The position numbers and the translations under genes are program-made. A DNA stretch of 52,514 bases from an uncultured Clostridia bacterium (GTDB lineage Bacteria; Bacillota; Clostridia; Oscillospirales; Ruminococcaceae): assembly GCA_944382845.1 (NCBI GenBank), contig CALWNN010000044.1, positions 1 through 52,514 of the forward strand, written 5' to 3'. A model generated the notes under the pieces. The model did no database searches and was not told the origin of the DNA. It saw only the letters and a list, made by a program, of their open reading frames with translations. Every line of letters begins with the position of its first letter. Position 1 is the stretch's first letter. Of this stretch, positions 31,414-39,455 are shown one piece after another.

Positions 31414-34363
31414 TTATCTTCCTCTTTTCCCTTTCTTTTTTCTCTTCGATCGCCGCAATAAGACTTCTGATTCTTATTTTTGCCGCGCCTAAATTGTTGA
31501 TCTCGTCAATTTTAAGCTGAGTGTATAATTTTCCTTTTTCCTCAAGTATTGCTCTGACCTCGTCGGTTGTGATAGCGTCAATTCCGCAGCCGAAAGACAC
31601 AAGCTGAACAAGCTGCATATCAGGCTGGGTTGTAACATACTGCGCCGCTCTGAAAAGCCTCGAATGATAAGTCCACTGGTTTAAAATATCAAGGTCGGGA
31701 GTGCTGCACAGCGAGGATACGCTGTCCTCGGTAATTACCGCAAGACCCAAAGACGCAATAAGCTTGTGTATGCCGTGATTTATTTCAGGGTCAATGTGAT
31801 AAGGACGTCCTGCAAGAACGATGATTTCCTTTCCCTCGCTTCTTGCCATTTCAATTATTTCCTTTGCCTTTGACTCAACGCCCCGTCTGTATCTTACCAT
31901 GTCGGAATAAGCCCTGTCAAGAATCGGAAGAAGCTCCTTTTCCGTTACGCCATATGCCGATAACGCCCTTGAAAGAGCCTTTGCGGTATGCCGTTTCTGG
32001 TTTATGTCGATATATGGAGCAACAAAGTTTTTGTCGTTAAGCTCCGGCACGTTTGCCCTTAAAAGCTCCGGATAATAAGCAACCACAGGGCAGTTATAAT
32101 GATTGTCGCTTCCGCCCTCGTCAATATTATAGCTCATGCAGGGATAGAAAATAAAGTCTACTCCCTTTTCAAAAAGACTTTCAATATGTCCGTGGCATAA
32201 CTTTGCAGGATAGCATACCGTATCCGAAGGTATAGTCTGCTGACCCTTGTAATATGTATCTCTTGTTGAACGCTCGGAGAACACCACTTCAAAGCCCAGA
32301 TCGGTAAATATTCTGTGAAAAAATGGCATAAGCTCATAAAAACTCAGCGCAAGAGGCATACCAACCTTTGCCTTCACTTTGGTTACAGGCTTTTCATTTT
32401 CAATTTCAAGTATCTTTTCGTACTTGTATTCAAACAGATTTTCCTGTGTTGTATCAATTTTTATTCCCGCACCCTTTTCGCATCTGTTTCCGGAAACAAA
32501 TCTTCTTCCGTCGTTAAAGCGAATAACCGTAAGATTACAATGAGCCGTACAGCCGCCGCAGGAAAGATTTTTTGATGTATAGGAAAAGTCCTCAAGCTCT
32601 TTTTCGGAAATGATATCCGACTGCTCCTTAGCTTTTTCCTTTGCAAAAAGCGCACAGCCGAATGCCCCCATAAGCCCCGAAATCGCAGGTCTTATAACGT
32701 TTCGGCCAAGCTCCTGCTCAAAGCTTCTCAGAACTGCGTCGTTTAAGAATGTTCCGCCCTGAACGACAATGTTCTTTCCAAGTTCGCTTACGGATTTTGC
32801 TCTGATTACTTTATAAATTGCATTCTTGATAATTGAAGAGGAAAGTCCTGCTGAAATATCCTCTACCGACGCGCCGTCCTTCTGTGCCTGCTTTACCGAG
32901 CTGTTCATAAACACGGTGCATCTTGAACCCAGGTCAACGGGAGCCTTTGCAAAAAGGCCAAGCTTTGCAAAATCGGAAATATCATACCCCATAGCCTGAG
33001 CAAAAGTCTGGATAAACGAGCCGCAGCCCGAAGAACAGGCTTCGTTGAGCATAATAGAGTCAATAGCGTTGTTTTTTATTTTAAAGCACTTTATATCCTG
33101 TCCGCCGATATCTATAATAAAATCAACATCAGGGCAGAAATACGCCGCCGCCTTATAGTGTGCGACAGTTTCAACAAGTCCGTAATCTACTCCCAGACCT
33201 GCTTTTATAAGGTCCTCGCCGTAGCCTGTAACGCATGAACCTTTTATAATTATGTTTTTATTTTTTATGGAATATATTTCTCTCAGCTTGTCCGCAATAA
33301 CGTCAAGGGGTTGACCCTTGTTTGAACCGTAATATTGATACAAAAGCCTACCCTCGTCTGTAATAAGCACAAGCTTTGTGGTAGTCGAGCCTGCGTCGAT
33401 TCCAAGATAAGCGTCGCCTTCATATTCCTTTATGTCTGCGTATTTAAGGTCGGAACGGCTGTGGCGTTTGATAAATTCATGGTATTCCTCTTCCGTTTCA
33501 AAAAGGGGTTTTCCAACGGCTATACTGTCGTGGGTTTTTGCGTTCTTTATCTTTTCGAGAGCCTCATCGATTGTCATTTCCTCCGAAAGGTCTCTCGCCT
33601 GCAAAGCCGAGCCGTAAGCCATAAAGCAAGGAGCAAGCTCAGGAAAAACAGCGTGTTCATCATCAAGTTTAAGAGTTGTTGTAAACGCTTTCCTCAGTCC
33701 TTTGAGGAATGAAAGAGGACCGCCCAGAAAAAGCACCTTTCCCGCAATTTTTCTTCCCTGTGCAAGACCGGAAACAGTCTGGTCCACAACCGCCTGAAAG
33801 ATTGAAGCCGAAATATCCTCTTTTCTTGCACCCTGATTAAGAAGAGGCTGGATGTCGGATTTTGCAAAAACTCCGCATCTTGACGCAATGGGATATATTT
33901 TTTCAGCCCTCAGGGACATCTCGTCAAGCTCGGTGGGAGTAACCCCGAGAAGCGTCGCCATCTGGTCGATAAAAGCGCCTGTTCCCCCTGCGCAGGAACC
34001 GTTCATTCGCTGTTCCACTCCGCCGGTAAGGAAGATTATCTTTGCGTCCTCTCCTCCAAGCTCAACGACAACGTCAGCGTCAGGGTATGATTTATTTACC
34101 GCAACAAAAGCAGAATAAACCTCCTGAACAAAGGGTATCCCGCTTGCATTTGCGATTCCCAGTCCCGCCGAGCCTGTTATCGCCATTCTGAATCTCTGAC
34201 CCTTGTACAGATTCCCGATTATTTCAAGCTGTTGTGCAACAGTTTCCCTCACCTTTGAATAATGTCTTTCATACTTGTTGTAGATAATATTTCCATCGTC
34301 AAGAATAACCGTCTTGACAGTAGTCGAACCAACATCTATTCCAAGTTCGTACACCTTTTCCAT
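31406..34363 (-). CDS. Large acyl-CoA dehydratase activase-like protein (two BcrAD/BadFG ATPase domains plus DUF2229)
   Basis: A 985-residue protein. Two ASKHA ATPase domains follow each other: the first (about 1-290) with GIDVGSTTVK, NGSCAGGTGAFIDQMA and RCGVFAKSDIQPLLNQGA, the second (about 320-590) with GIDAGSTTTK, NEACSSGCGSFIQTFA and RCTVFMNSSVKQAQKDGA; the conserved Cys pairs ligate the bridging [4Fe-4S] cluster in known activases. Then come CGGCTAHC (about 620) and a DUF2229-type region (about 670-960). ATP hydrolysis is thought to drive one-electron transfer at very low potential. The start is ATG at 34363, matching the domain start; the ribosome binding site is weak. Element A4 occupies its 5' leader. 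Confidence 0.88.
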   Translation of the reverse strand: MEKVYELGIDVGSTTVKTVILDDGNIIYNKYERHYSKVRETVAQQLEIIGNLYKGQRFRMAITGSAGLGIANASGIPFVQEVYSAFVAVNKSYPDADVVVELGGEDAKIIFLTGGVEQRMNGSCAGGTGAFIDQMATLLGVTPTELDEMSLRAEKIYPIASRCGVFAKSDIQPLLNQGARKEDISASIFQAVVDQTVSGLAQGRKIAGKVLFLGGPLSFLKGLRKAFTTTLKLDDEHAVFPELAPCFMAYGSALQARDLSEEMTIDEALEKIKNAKTHDSIAVGKPLFETEEEYHEFIKRHSRSDLKYADIKEYEGDAYLGIDAGSTTTKLVLITDEGRLLYQYYGSNKGQPLDVIADKLREIYSIKNKNIIIKGSCVTGYGEDLIKAGLGVDYGLVETVAHYKAAAYFCPDVDFIIDIGGQDIKCFKIKNNAIDSIMLNEACSSGCGSFIQTFAQAMGYDISDFAKLGLFAKAPVDLGSRCTVFMNSSVKQAQKDGASVEDISAGLSSSIIKNAIYKVIRAKSVSELGKNIVVQGGTFLNDAVLRSFEQELGRNVIRPAISGLMGAFGCALFAKEKAKEQSDIISEKELEDFSYTSKNLSCGGCTAHCNLTVIRFNDGRRFVSGNRCEKGAGIKIDTTQENLFEYKYEKILEIENEKPVTKVKAKVGMPLALSFYELMPFFHRIFTDLGFEVVFSERSTRDTYYKGQQTIPSDTVCYPAKLCHGHIESLFEKGVDFIFYPCMSYNIDEGGSDNHYNCPVVAYYPELLRANVPELNDKNFVAPYIDINQKRHTAKALSRALSAYGVTEKELLPILDRAYSDMVRYRRGVESKAKEIIEMARSEGKEIIVLAGRPYHIDPEINHGIHKLIASLGLAVITEDSVSSLCSTPDLDILNQWTYHSRLFRAAQYVTTQPDMQLVQLVSFGCGIDAITTDEVRAILEEKGKLYTQLKIDEINNLGAAKIRIRSLIAAIEEKKEREKRKINV

Positions 34364-34432
34364 TATATACTCTCTGCCCTTTCCGATCTCTGGAGATCTC
34401 TCCTTATTTGCCCATTTCAAAAAACTGCCAAG

Positions 34433-34547
34433 TTTAGATCGTCGCAGATGAGCTTTGCTCCTATATCTTTCGGCGGGGAATTATATCCTCGACTGAAAGA
34501 CTGAATAAACCCTGCCGAAGTCTGGGGACATCTGCGACATAGTTATA
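34433..34547 (-). repeat. Family A element A4, structured leader of the dehydratase activase operon
   Basis: A 115-base element in sense orientation. In the minus direction it starts TATAACTATG nine bases after the -10 box and ends at GATCTAAA, a variant of the usual end. The outer stem is perfect: GTCGCAGATG (34441-34450) pairs with CATCTGCGAC (34529-34538). Inside are the CCTGCCGAAG region, GACTGAAAGACTGAA and the GAGCTTTGCTCC hairpin. It ends 70 bases before the start codon. Confidence 0.75.
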
Positions 34548-34556
34548 TACTCTATT

Positions 34557-34585
34557 AGTATACAACATTTTAAAATTTTTTTCAA
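34557..34585 (-). promoter_or_regulatory. Promoter of the dehydratase activase operon
   Basis: Minus strand TTGAAA (34580-34585), 17 bases, TATACT (34557-34562). Transcription would start at about 34550, the first bases of element A4, leaving a leader of about 187 bases. Confidence 0.75.
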
Positions 34586-34645
34586 GTGTTTTATATTACC
34601 GGAGGCTTTTTGTTCCGACTGCGGGAAATTTGTTCAATATGCCAC

Positions 34646-34674
34646 TTGCGGTTAAGCTTTACGAGGGTTATAAT
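34646..34674 (+). promoter_or_regulatory. Promoter of the EamA transporter gene
   Basis: TTGCGG (34646-34651), 17 bases, TATAAT (34669-34674). Transcription would start at about 34681, inside the first bases of element A5. Confidence 0.65.
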
Positions 34675-34677
34675 ATG

Positions 34678-34801
34678 TATAACCATGTTGCAGACGCGGA
34701 ATTTCAGCAAAGAGCAATAGGAATCCTATACTGCCCTCCGCCCTGAGGAGCAAAGCTCCCTGCAACGTAAGCAAGCTTATCACGCTTTGCTCCGATTTAA
34801 A
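34678..34801 (+). repeat. Family A element A5, structured leader of the EamA gene
   Basis: A 124-base element starting TATAACCATG three bases after the -10 box and ending CCGATTTAAA 23 bases before the EamA start. GGAGCAAAGC (34747-34756) is fully complementary to GCTTTGCTCC (34784-34793), and the same 10-mer can instead form the local GGAGC/GCTCC hairpin, as in A2. Divergent from A4: the two leaders and their promoters fill the 460-base gap. Confidence 0.75.
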
Positions 34802-34824
34802 AACCACAGAAAGGCAACTTTGAA

Positions 34825-35697
34825 ATGACAAACACAAAAAAGCACTTAGGAATAATTTACATAACTCTTTCGGCATTCTGCTTTACATTAATGAACATAT
34901 TCGTACGGCTTTCGGGGGATCTTCCATCTATCCAGAAAAGCTTTTTCAGAAACTTTGTAGCGTTGTTTTTTGCGCTTATCATACTTGTCAAAAATCATAC
35001 TCCCATAAAACCTGTTGACAACAGGAATCTGAAATTTTTCTTAATCAGAGCGGCGGCAGGTACTGTCGGAATATTAGGAAACTTTTACGCAGTTGACCAC
35101 CTTGTTTTATCGGACGCGTCGATGCTCAACAAGCTGTCGCCGTTTTTTGCAGTGATTTTTTCCGCTTTGTTCTTAAAGGAAAACGTAAAGCCATTTCACA
35201 TTATCACCCTTCTTACCGCTTTTGCAGGAGCGATATTTATAATAAAGCCCTCCTTTTCAAACGTGGATCTTTTTCCTGCTGTTATGGGCTTCATAGGGGG
35301 CATGGGCGCAGGAGCGGCATACACGGCGGTAAGGCATTTGGGTCAGAAGGGCGAGCATGGTCCGTTCATTGTATTTTTCTTTTCGGTATTTTCCTGCCTT
35401 GTGACGCTTCCGTACCTTTTTTTCGATTATCATCCTATGAGCCTTTATCAGGTGCTTTGCCTGCTTTTTGCAGGTCTTGCGGCTTCGGGAGGTCAGTTTG
35501 CCATTACTGCGGCGTACTGCTATGCGCCTGCAAAGGAAATTTCCGTTTACGATTATTCACAAGTGATATTTTCCGCAATTCTTGGATTTTTCATTTTTCA
35601 GCAAATCCCGGACGGCATGAGTTTTATGGGATATTTTCTCATTATTGCAGCGGCTGTTGCAATGTTTATTTACAACAACAGAAAGTCTGAGGGCTGA
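34825..35697 (+). CDS. EamA/DMT-family transporter
   Basis: A 290-residue protein with ten predicted membrane helices in two EamA repeats (about 8-140 and 150-285). The conserved start IIYITLSAFCFTLMNIFVRLSGDLPSIQKSFFRN and the LNKLSPFFAVIFSALFLKENVKPFHIITLLTAFAGAIFIIKP segment are typical. These proteins export or import metabolites such as amino acids; no substrate can be named. ATG with AGAAAGG 10 bases upstream. Monocistronic behind element A5; no clear terminator was seen before the converging gene at 35704. Confidence 0.9.
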   Translation: MTNTKKHLGIIYITLSAFCFTLMNIFVRLSGDLPSIQKSFFRNFVALFFALIILVKNHTPIKPVDNRNLKFFLIRAAAGTVGILGNFYAVDHLVLSDASMLNKLSPFFAVIFSALFLKENVKPFHIITLLTAFAGAIFIIKPSFSNVDLFPAVMGFIGGMGAGAAYTAVRHLGQKGEHGPFIVFFFSVFSCLVTLPYLFFDYHPMSLYQVLCLLFAGLAASGGQFAITAAYCYAPAKEISVYDYSQVIFSAILGFFIFQQIPDGMSFMGYFLIIAAAVAMFIYNNRKSEG

Positions 35698-35703
35698 CGA
35701 TTA

Positions 35704-36345
35704 TTAAAATGCCAGTTGACATATTCCGAGAGCAAGGATAAATCCTCCTCCCAAAACCGAAAGGTCAAGGCGTGTGTTTATTTTAAGGGAGAGCATCCGC
35801 CCGGCTTTTTCTCCGGCGCATATAAAGCTCAGTCCCGTAATAAACGCAGCTGCGGCGGCAATGCCTTTTTGTGACGGCGAAAATCCCACTCCCGCAGAAA
35901 ATCCCGTTACAAAAGAATCGGGAGAAAGAGCAAGCCCTAACACAAATGCTTCTTTCAGGGAAAGCTCCTTTGAGTTATCGCTGTCGGCTTTTTTTTCGTC
36001 AAGAATTACCGACATCATAAGGCTTTCTTTTTTTCCCTTGGATATGAACCTCTTGTAAAGCCCGGCAATGGGCTTTTGAAAAATCATAAATATCCCGAAG
36101 GCAATAAGTACCCAGCCTCCCACGGCTTTCGCAACGTCTGTATTTATCAATATCAGCGGACTTTCAGAAAGACATAACGCGGCCCACAAGGCGGCTGTTC
36201 CCACAAGGGAAACTAAAAAGGCGCTTTGAAAGCTGATTTTTATTTTGCCTGCGCCGTAAGCTATGGAGGAAGCCAGAAGGTCGGAGCAGACTCCCAAAGT
36301 AAGCAAAATTATTTTAGCCAGAATATTATCTCCCTTCTCTTTCAT
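35704..36345 (-). CDS. YtaF-like sporulation membrane protein (MntP-related)
   Basis: A 213-residue protein with about six membrane helices. It resembles the MntP/YtaF group: LGVCSDLLASSIAYGAGKIKISFQSAFLVSLVGTAAL in the first half and ALSPDSFVTGFSAGVGF in the second, with paired conserved Asp in helices. YtaF is a conserved sporulation-linked protein of unknown role, while MntP exports Mn. A charged central loop (KGKKESLMMSVILDEKKADSDNSKE) separates the halves. Start uncertain: the ATG at 36345 has a poor site, and AAGGGAG lies inside the first codons, so a later non-ATG start is possible. Confidence 0.75.
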   Translation of the reverse strand: MKEKGDNILAKIILLTLGVCSDLLASSIAYGAGKIKISFQSAFLVSLVGTAALWAALCLSESPLILINTDVAKAVGGWVLIAFGIFMIFQKPIAGLYKRFISKGKKESLMMSVILDEKKADSDNSKELSLKEAFVLGLALSPDSFVTGFSAGVGFSPSQKGIAAAAAFITGLSFICAGEKAGRMLSLKINTRLDLSVLGGGFILALGICQLAF

Positions 36346-36448
36346 TGCAAATTTCTTTTACAAGTTATGCAAAAGGAAGAGAAGTTGTGATGACTGTACG
36401 AAATTGACGGGATAATTGTCACGAACAGAAAAACAGAAAGGAAAAATC

Positions 36449-37462
36449 ATGGAGCTTAAGGAAAAAATTCTTGAAATACTTGAAAAAAACCGTGGAATTG
36501 CCGTTTCGGGAGGCGGACTTGCAAAAGAGCTTGGCGTCTCAAGAAGCGCGGTATGGAAGTGTATTGAAAATCTAAGGGAAGAAGGCTATGAAATCTCTGC
36601 GGTAACAAACAGGGGATATGTTCTCTCAGAAAACTCCGACAGCTTGTCCGCCCAGGGAATAACCGCTGTTTTAGGACAAAGCAGATATATTATCTCAACC
36701 TCTCCTTCGGTCACTTCCACAAACGACCTGTTAAAGGAACAGGCCCACAAAGGCGCGGCGGAATACACAGTTTTAGCGGCGGAGGAGCAGACCGCAGGAA
36801 AGGGCAGGCTTGGACGGAGATTTGAATCCCCCGCAAGATCGGGACTTTATATATCAATAATTTTAAGACCGGATATGAAAGCCGAGGATTCCCTTTATAT
36901 CACCACCTCTGCGGCGGTGGCTGTTGCAAGGGCAATTGACGAAATAAAGGGCGAGCCGGGTAAATCACGGATAAAATGGGTAAATGATATTTACATCGGC
37001 GACAAAAAGGTGTGCGGAATACTCACCGAAGCCGCCATCGACTTTGAAACAGGTCAGCTTGAATATGCCGTTTTAGGAATAGGAGTAAACCTTTTTCCAT
37101 CTGAGGAGTTAGAAAAAAATGTAGGCTCAAAGGCAGGAAGCGTTTTTGATTCTCCCGGACCTGATGTTTTTAACGCAAGAAATATCCTTGCCGCCAAAAT
37201 TCTGAAAGAGCTTGACAGGAGTCTTGCTCCCGAAAACTTTTCTTCTAATATCGAGGAATACAAAAAGCGTTCATATCTTGACGGCAAGCGAGTCGTTATT
37301 TCAAGAGGAAACGAGGAGTTTGAGGGGTTGGTTTTAGGAATCGACCATAAGGCAAGACTTGTTGTAAAGGACAACAACGGACAGGAGCAGGTTATTTCCT
37401 CAGGAGAAGTAAGCCGTGTCATACTGCCTCAGCTCAAAGGAGAAGATACCCCAGACCGATAA
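36449..37462 (+). CDS. birA: Bifunctional biotin operon repressor / biotin-protein ligase BirA
   Basis: A 337-residue two-function protein. N-terminal winged helix (about 1-65: AVSGGGLAKELGVSRSAVWKCIENLREEGYEI), biotin-protein ligase domain (about 85-265) with GKGRLGRRFESPARSGLY as the biotinyl-AMP loop and KWVNDIYIGDKKVCGILTEA, and the C-terminal SH3-like domain (about 280-330). It loads biotin on carboxylase subunits and, with biotinyl-AMP, represses biotin genes. The start is ATG at 36449 with AAAGGA; the frame is open to 36416. Its last 29 bases overlap the converging gene of unknown function. No biotin genes lie nearby. Confidence 0.95.
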   Translation: MELKEKILEILEKNRGIAVSGGGLAKELGVSRSAVWKCIENLREEGYEISAVTNRGYVLSENSDSLSAQGITAVLGQSRYIISTSPSVTSTNDLLKEQAHKGAAEYTVLAAEEQTAGKGRLGRRFESPARSGLYISIILRPDMKAEDSLYITTSAAVAVARAIDEIKGEPGKSRIKWVNDIYIGDKKVCGILTEAAIDFETGQLEYAVLGIGVNLFPSEELEKNVGSKAGSVFDSPGPDVFNARNILAAKILKELDRSLAPENFSSNIEEYKKRSYLDGKRVVISRGNEEFEGLVLGIDHKARLVVKDNNGQEQVISSGEVSRVILPQLKGEDTPDR

Positions 37463-37766
37463 GCAGTTTTACGTCTGCTCCGTTTTTTGCAAGTATGTAA
37501 ATAATCATTGCAATAAGGGCTTTTTCCTCGTCGATCTTGAATTGCGAAAGCAACTCCTCAAGCCTGAAAGGACTGCTTTTTTGGTTGTTTGACTGCGGAC
37601 GCCTTTCAGTCGTCCCTTCTGCGGAATCATTCTTTTCATGCTGTGGGTATGGGGGAGTATGCTTTTCTCCTCCCGAAATAAGCTCTCTTGAACGTCTGCG
37701 CATTTCTCTGACGCGCTCGGCTGCGTCCTGTTGCATGGACTTAAATTCCTTATCAGATAATGCCAA
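37434..37766 (-). CDS. Conserved unknown protein, third gene of a small-protein trio
   Basis: A 110-residue protein starting at TTG 37766, chosen because GGGAGG lies 8 bases upstream; an earlier TTG at 37784 has no site. The N-terminal part is helical and basic (MQQDAAERVREMRRRSRELI), the middle is polar and low in complexity (about 35-72), and the C-terminus is a hydrophobic helix pair (EEKALIAMIIYILAKNGADVKLLIGLGYLLL) that may insert in a membrane. It overlaps the upstream unknown gene by 14 bases and the end of birA (opposite strand) by 29. Function unknown. Confidence 0.7.
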   Translation of the reverse strand: MALSDKEFKSMQQDAAERVREMRRRSRELISGGEKHTPPYPQHEKNDSAEGTTERRPQSNNQKSSPFRLEELLSQFKIDEEKALIAMIIYILAKNGADVKLLIGLGYLLL

Positions 37767-38199
37767 GAAGATCGCCTCCCACAAGTCCGCTTTCTTTCAG
37801 AACAGGATAAAGGGACATAAGTCTGAAGATTTTTATGAGTCTGTCGACTTTATTACGGTTTTCCTCATTCAGATGAGGCTTCAGCGCAAGAAGCAGGTCA
37901 ATATTCTTGTCCTTTGTATTTGCCTTTTCCATAACAGACTGCAATACAAGAAGCTTGTTCATGTCAAAACACCCGGCCTGATCATTTGAGGGGGGCTTGT
38001 TTTGTGAAGAAAAAGCTTTGATAAGTCCCGAAAGGTCAAGGCTACGACTGCTGTCAGGCGGGTCTTGCTTTACAGGCGGGTTAGCTTCGGTGGCGCTGTT
38101 ACTATCAGAAAACATTTTTGCAAGCTCGTTTAACTGCTTCATGCTTTCCGGGTCGTTGAGAACTTTGTTTATGCTGTCCATGATATTCATGTCGTCCAA
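37753..38199 (-). CDS. Conserved unknown protein, second gene of a small-protein trio
   Basis: A 148-residue soluble protein. Start TTG at 38199 with AAAGGGGG 8 bases upstream; TTG 38205 is too close to the site. It has an N-terminal helical stretch (SINKVLNDPESMKQLNELAKMF), a Pro/Ser/Asp-rich linker (about 35-75), and a C-terminal helical domain (LLVLQSVMEKANTKDKNIDLLLALKPHLNEENRNKVDRLIKIFRLMSLYPVLKESGLVGGDLLG). Similar domain patterns are familiar from Oscillospiraceae genomes as hypothetical proteins next to genes like its two neighbours (recollection, not searched). Function unknown. Confidence 0.7.
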   Translation of the reverse strand: MDDMNIMDSINKVLNDPESMKQLNELAKMFSDSNSATEANPPVKQDPPDSSRSLDLSGLIKAFSSQNKPPSNDQAGCFDMNKLLVLQSVMEKANTKDKNIDLLLALKPHLNEENRNKVDRLIKIFRLMSLYPVLKESGLVGGDLLGII

Positions 38200-38321
38200 G
38201 TTCAATTCCCCCTTTCAGCGGTATGAGATCAGAGATCAGCTTTTACAGGTCAATGGCGAAAGATCAGGAATCTGTCAGATCCAAGACCTTTCGCTTATGT
38301 TGATTGTCGTTGAATATTGTG

Positions 38322-38567
38322 TTACTTTCCTGTCAGTTTCTTATATATTGCCTGCGCCTGAGGCGTGGAAAGAAGCTTTTCAGCCTGTTTCGGATCCGAA
38401 AGAGCCTTCTTGAGCATTTCACCCTGAGAATCGGAGACCTTGGTCAGAGCCTTGTCAAAGGTTCCGTTCTGAAGCTGATTTTTCAAAGCTTCAGGTGTTG
38501 TTCCAAGCTTTGCGCTTGCGGTTTTAAGAAGCATTTCAAGCTGTTTTTCGTTCAGGTTCAAGTTCAT
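38322..38567 (-). CDS. Conserved unknown protein, first gene of a small-protein trio
   Basis: An 81-residue all-helical soluble protein rich in Lys, Leu and Ala (LNEKQLEMLLKTASAKLGTTPEALKNQLQNG, then SDPKQAEKLLSTPQAQAIYKKL). The DPKQAEKLL-STPQAQAI pattern recalls the DPESMKQL-NELAKMF pattern at the start of the second gene, so the two may be related. The start is ATG at 38567, eleven bases after AAAGG; ATG 38576 touches the site. Between this gene and the next is an imperfect hairpin (about 38248-38310, TCAATGGCGAAAG with CTTTCGC...GTTGA). Function unknown. Confidence 0.7.
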   Translation of the reverse strand: MNLNLNEKQLEMLLKTASAKLGTTPEALKNQLQNGTFDKALTKVSDSQGEMLKKALSDPKQAEKLLSTPQAQAIYKKLTGK

Positions 38568-38630
38568 AATAATCATTTCCTTTCGCCGTTTGATAAATTT
38601 GATAAAACTGTTAAGTTATTTTAAAGCCTA

Positions 38631-38659
38631 TTGCAATTGAAAAAAAGTTATGCTATACT
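38631..38659 (+). promoter_or_regulatory. Promoter of the YfcE-like phosphodiesterase gene
   Basis: TTGCAA (38631-38636), 17 bases, TATACT (38654-38659), with transcription expected at about 38666, just upstream of element A6. Confidence 0.7.
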
Positions 38660-38676
38660 TTTTCAATGGTTGTAAC

Positions 38677-38753
38677 TATAACCACGTCGCAACGTGATTA
38701 AGCCTGTCTGCTGAAAAGCAGACATACTTATCAACGCTTTGCTCCGATTTAAA
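38677..38753 (+). repeat. Family A element A6, shortest structured leader
   Basis: A 77-base element in sense orientation: TATAACCACGTCGC, then the long hairpin with arms GUCUGCU/AGCAGAC and a GAAA loop (38706-38723) inside GAUUAAG/CUUAUC, then GCTTTGCTCCGATTTAAA. It keeps only the 3' module of A2 and ends 19 bases before the TTG start of the phosphodiesterase gene, close to its ribosome binding site. Confidence 0.75.
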
Positions 38754-38772
38754 TTTGTAAGGAGAATTTCAA

Positions 38773-39249
38773 TTGAGAGTTGTTGTGTTTTCCGACATTC
38801 ACGGAAACGGCCGTGCTGTTGAAAAGATAATTTTAAAAAACCCCGAGGTTCGCCACTTTATTTTTTTGGGAGACGGCGACAGCATAGTTGACCGCGTCGC
38901 CCAGCGCCGTAAGGACCTTACCTTTCACATTGTTGCAGGAAACTGCGACTACGGTTCGTTTTTTCCCAACACTGACATCTTCACTGCCGAGGGACACAAG
39001 ATAATTTTCTGTCACGGTCACACAATGGGGGTAAAATACGGGCTTTCTCAGCTTTCCGACTTTGCTCGTTCACAAGGAGCGGACATTGCTCTTTTCGGGC
39101 ATACTCATTGCCGGTATTACGAATACGACGACGGATTGCACATTATAAACCCCGGAAGCGCCTCCTGCCCCCGTGACGGGAAAGCGCCATGTTATCTTTT
39201 CATAGATATGACAAAGGGAGGCATTGCCTTTAATCACGTTGAAATCTGA
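38773..39249 (+). CDS. Metallophosphodiesterase of the YfcE/MJ0936 family
   Basis: A 158-residue calcineurin-like phosphoesterase with all metal-binding motifs: DIHGN (about 8-12), GDGDS (about 35), GNCDYG, CHGHT and GHTHC, then NPGSASCPRDG typical of YfcE-like enzymes. Members hydrolyse phosphodiesters in vitro; the natural substrate is not known. Start TTG at 38773 with AAGGAG 9 bases upstream. The leader is element A6. A weak hairpin with T run at about 39308-39337 may end the transcript. Confidence 0.92.
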   Translation: MRVVVFSDIHGNGRAVEKIILKNPEVRHFIFLGDGDSIVDRVAQRRKDLTFHIVAGNCDYGSFFPNTDIFTAEGHKIIFCHGHTMGVKYGLSQLSDFARSQGADIALFGHTHCRYYEYDDGLHIINPGSASCPRDGKAPCYLFIDMTKGGIAFNHVEI

Positions 39250-39401
39250 CCTTACATTTAATTGTATGCACGAACTTTTAAAAATGTACCTGAGGCATGA
39301 CGCCGGGCATATCAGTCCCTTATTTGAGGGGGATTTTTCACTTCACGTCCACAATTCAGCAAGATAAGGCTTAAACGCCCCGGCTTTTTAAAATCATCTT
39401 T

Positions 39402-39431
39402 TGCATAAATCAAAAAAAACTGAGCATTATA
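39402..39431 (+). promoter_or_regulatory. SigG-type promoter of spoVAC
   Basis: TGCATA (GCATA at 39403-39407), 17 bases, CATTATA (39425-39431): a full match to the forespore SigG consensus (GYATA, 17-18, CATNNTA). It lies 24 bases upstream of the spoVAC start, as expected for a spoVA gene. Confidence 0.75.
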
Positions 39432-39455
39432 AAAAAGAAAGAAGAGGATGATTTT

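Noticed and set aside
36346-36448. Strong promoter between the YtaF-like gene and birA
   Set aside because: A GATAAT box is present but no convincing -35 box lies at the right distance on either strand.
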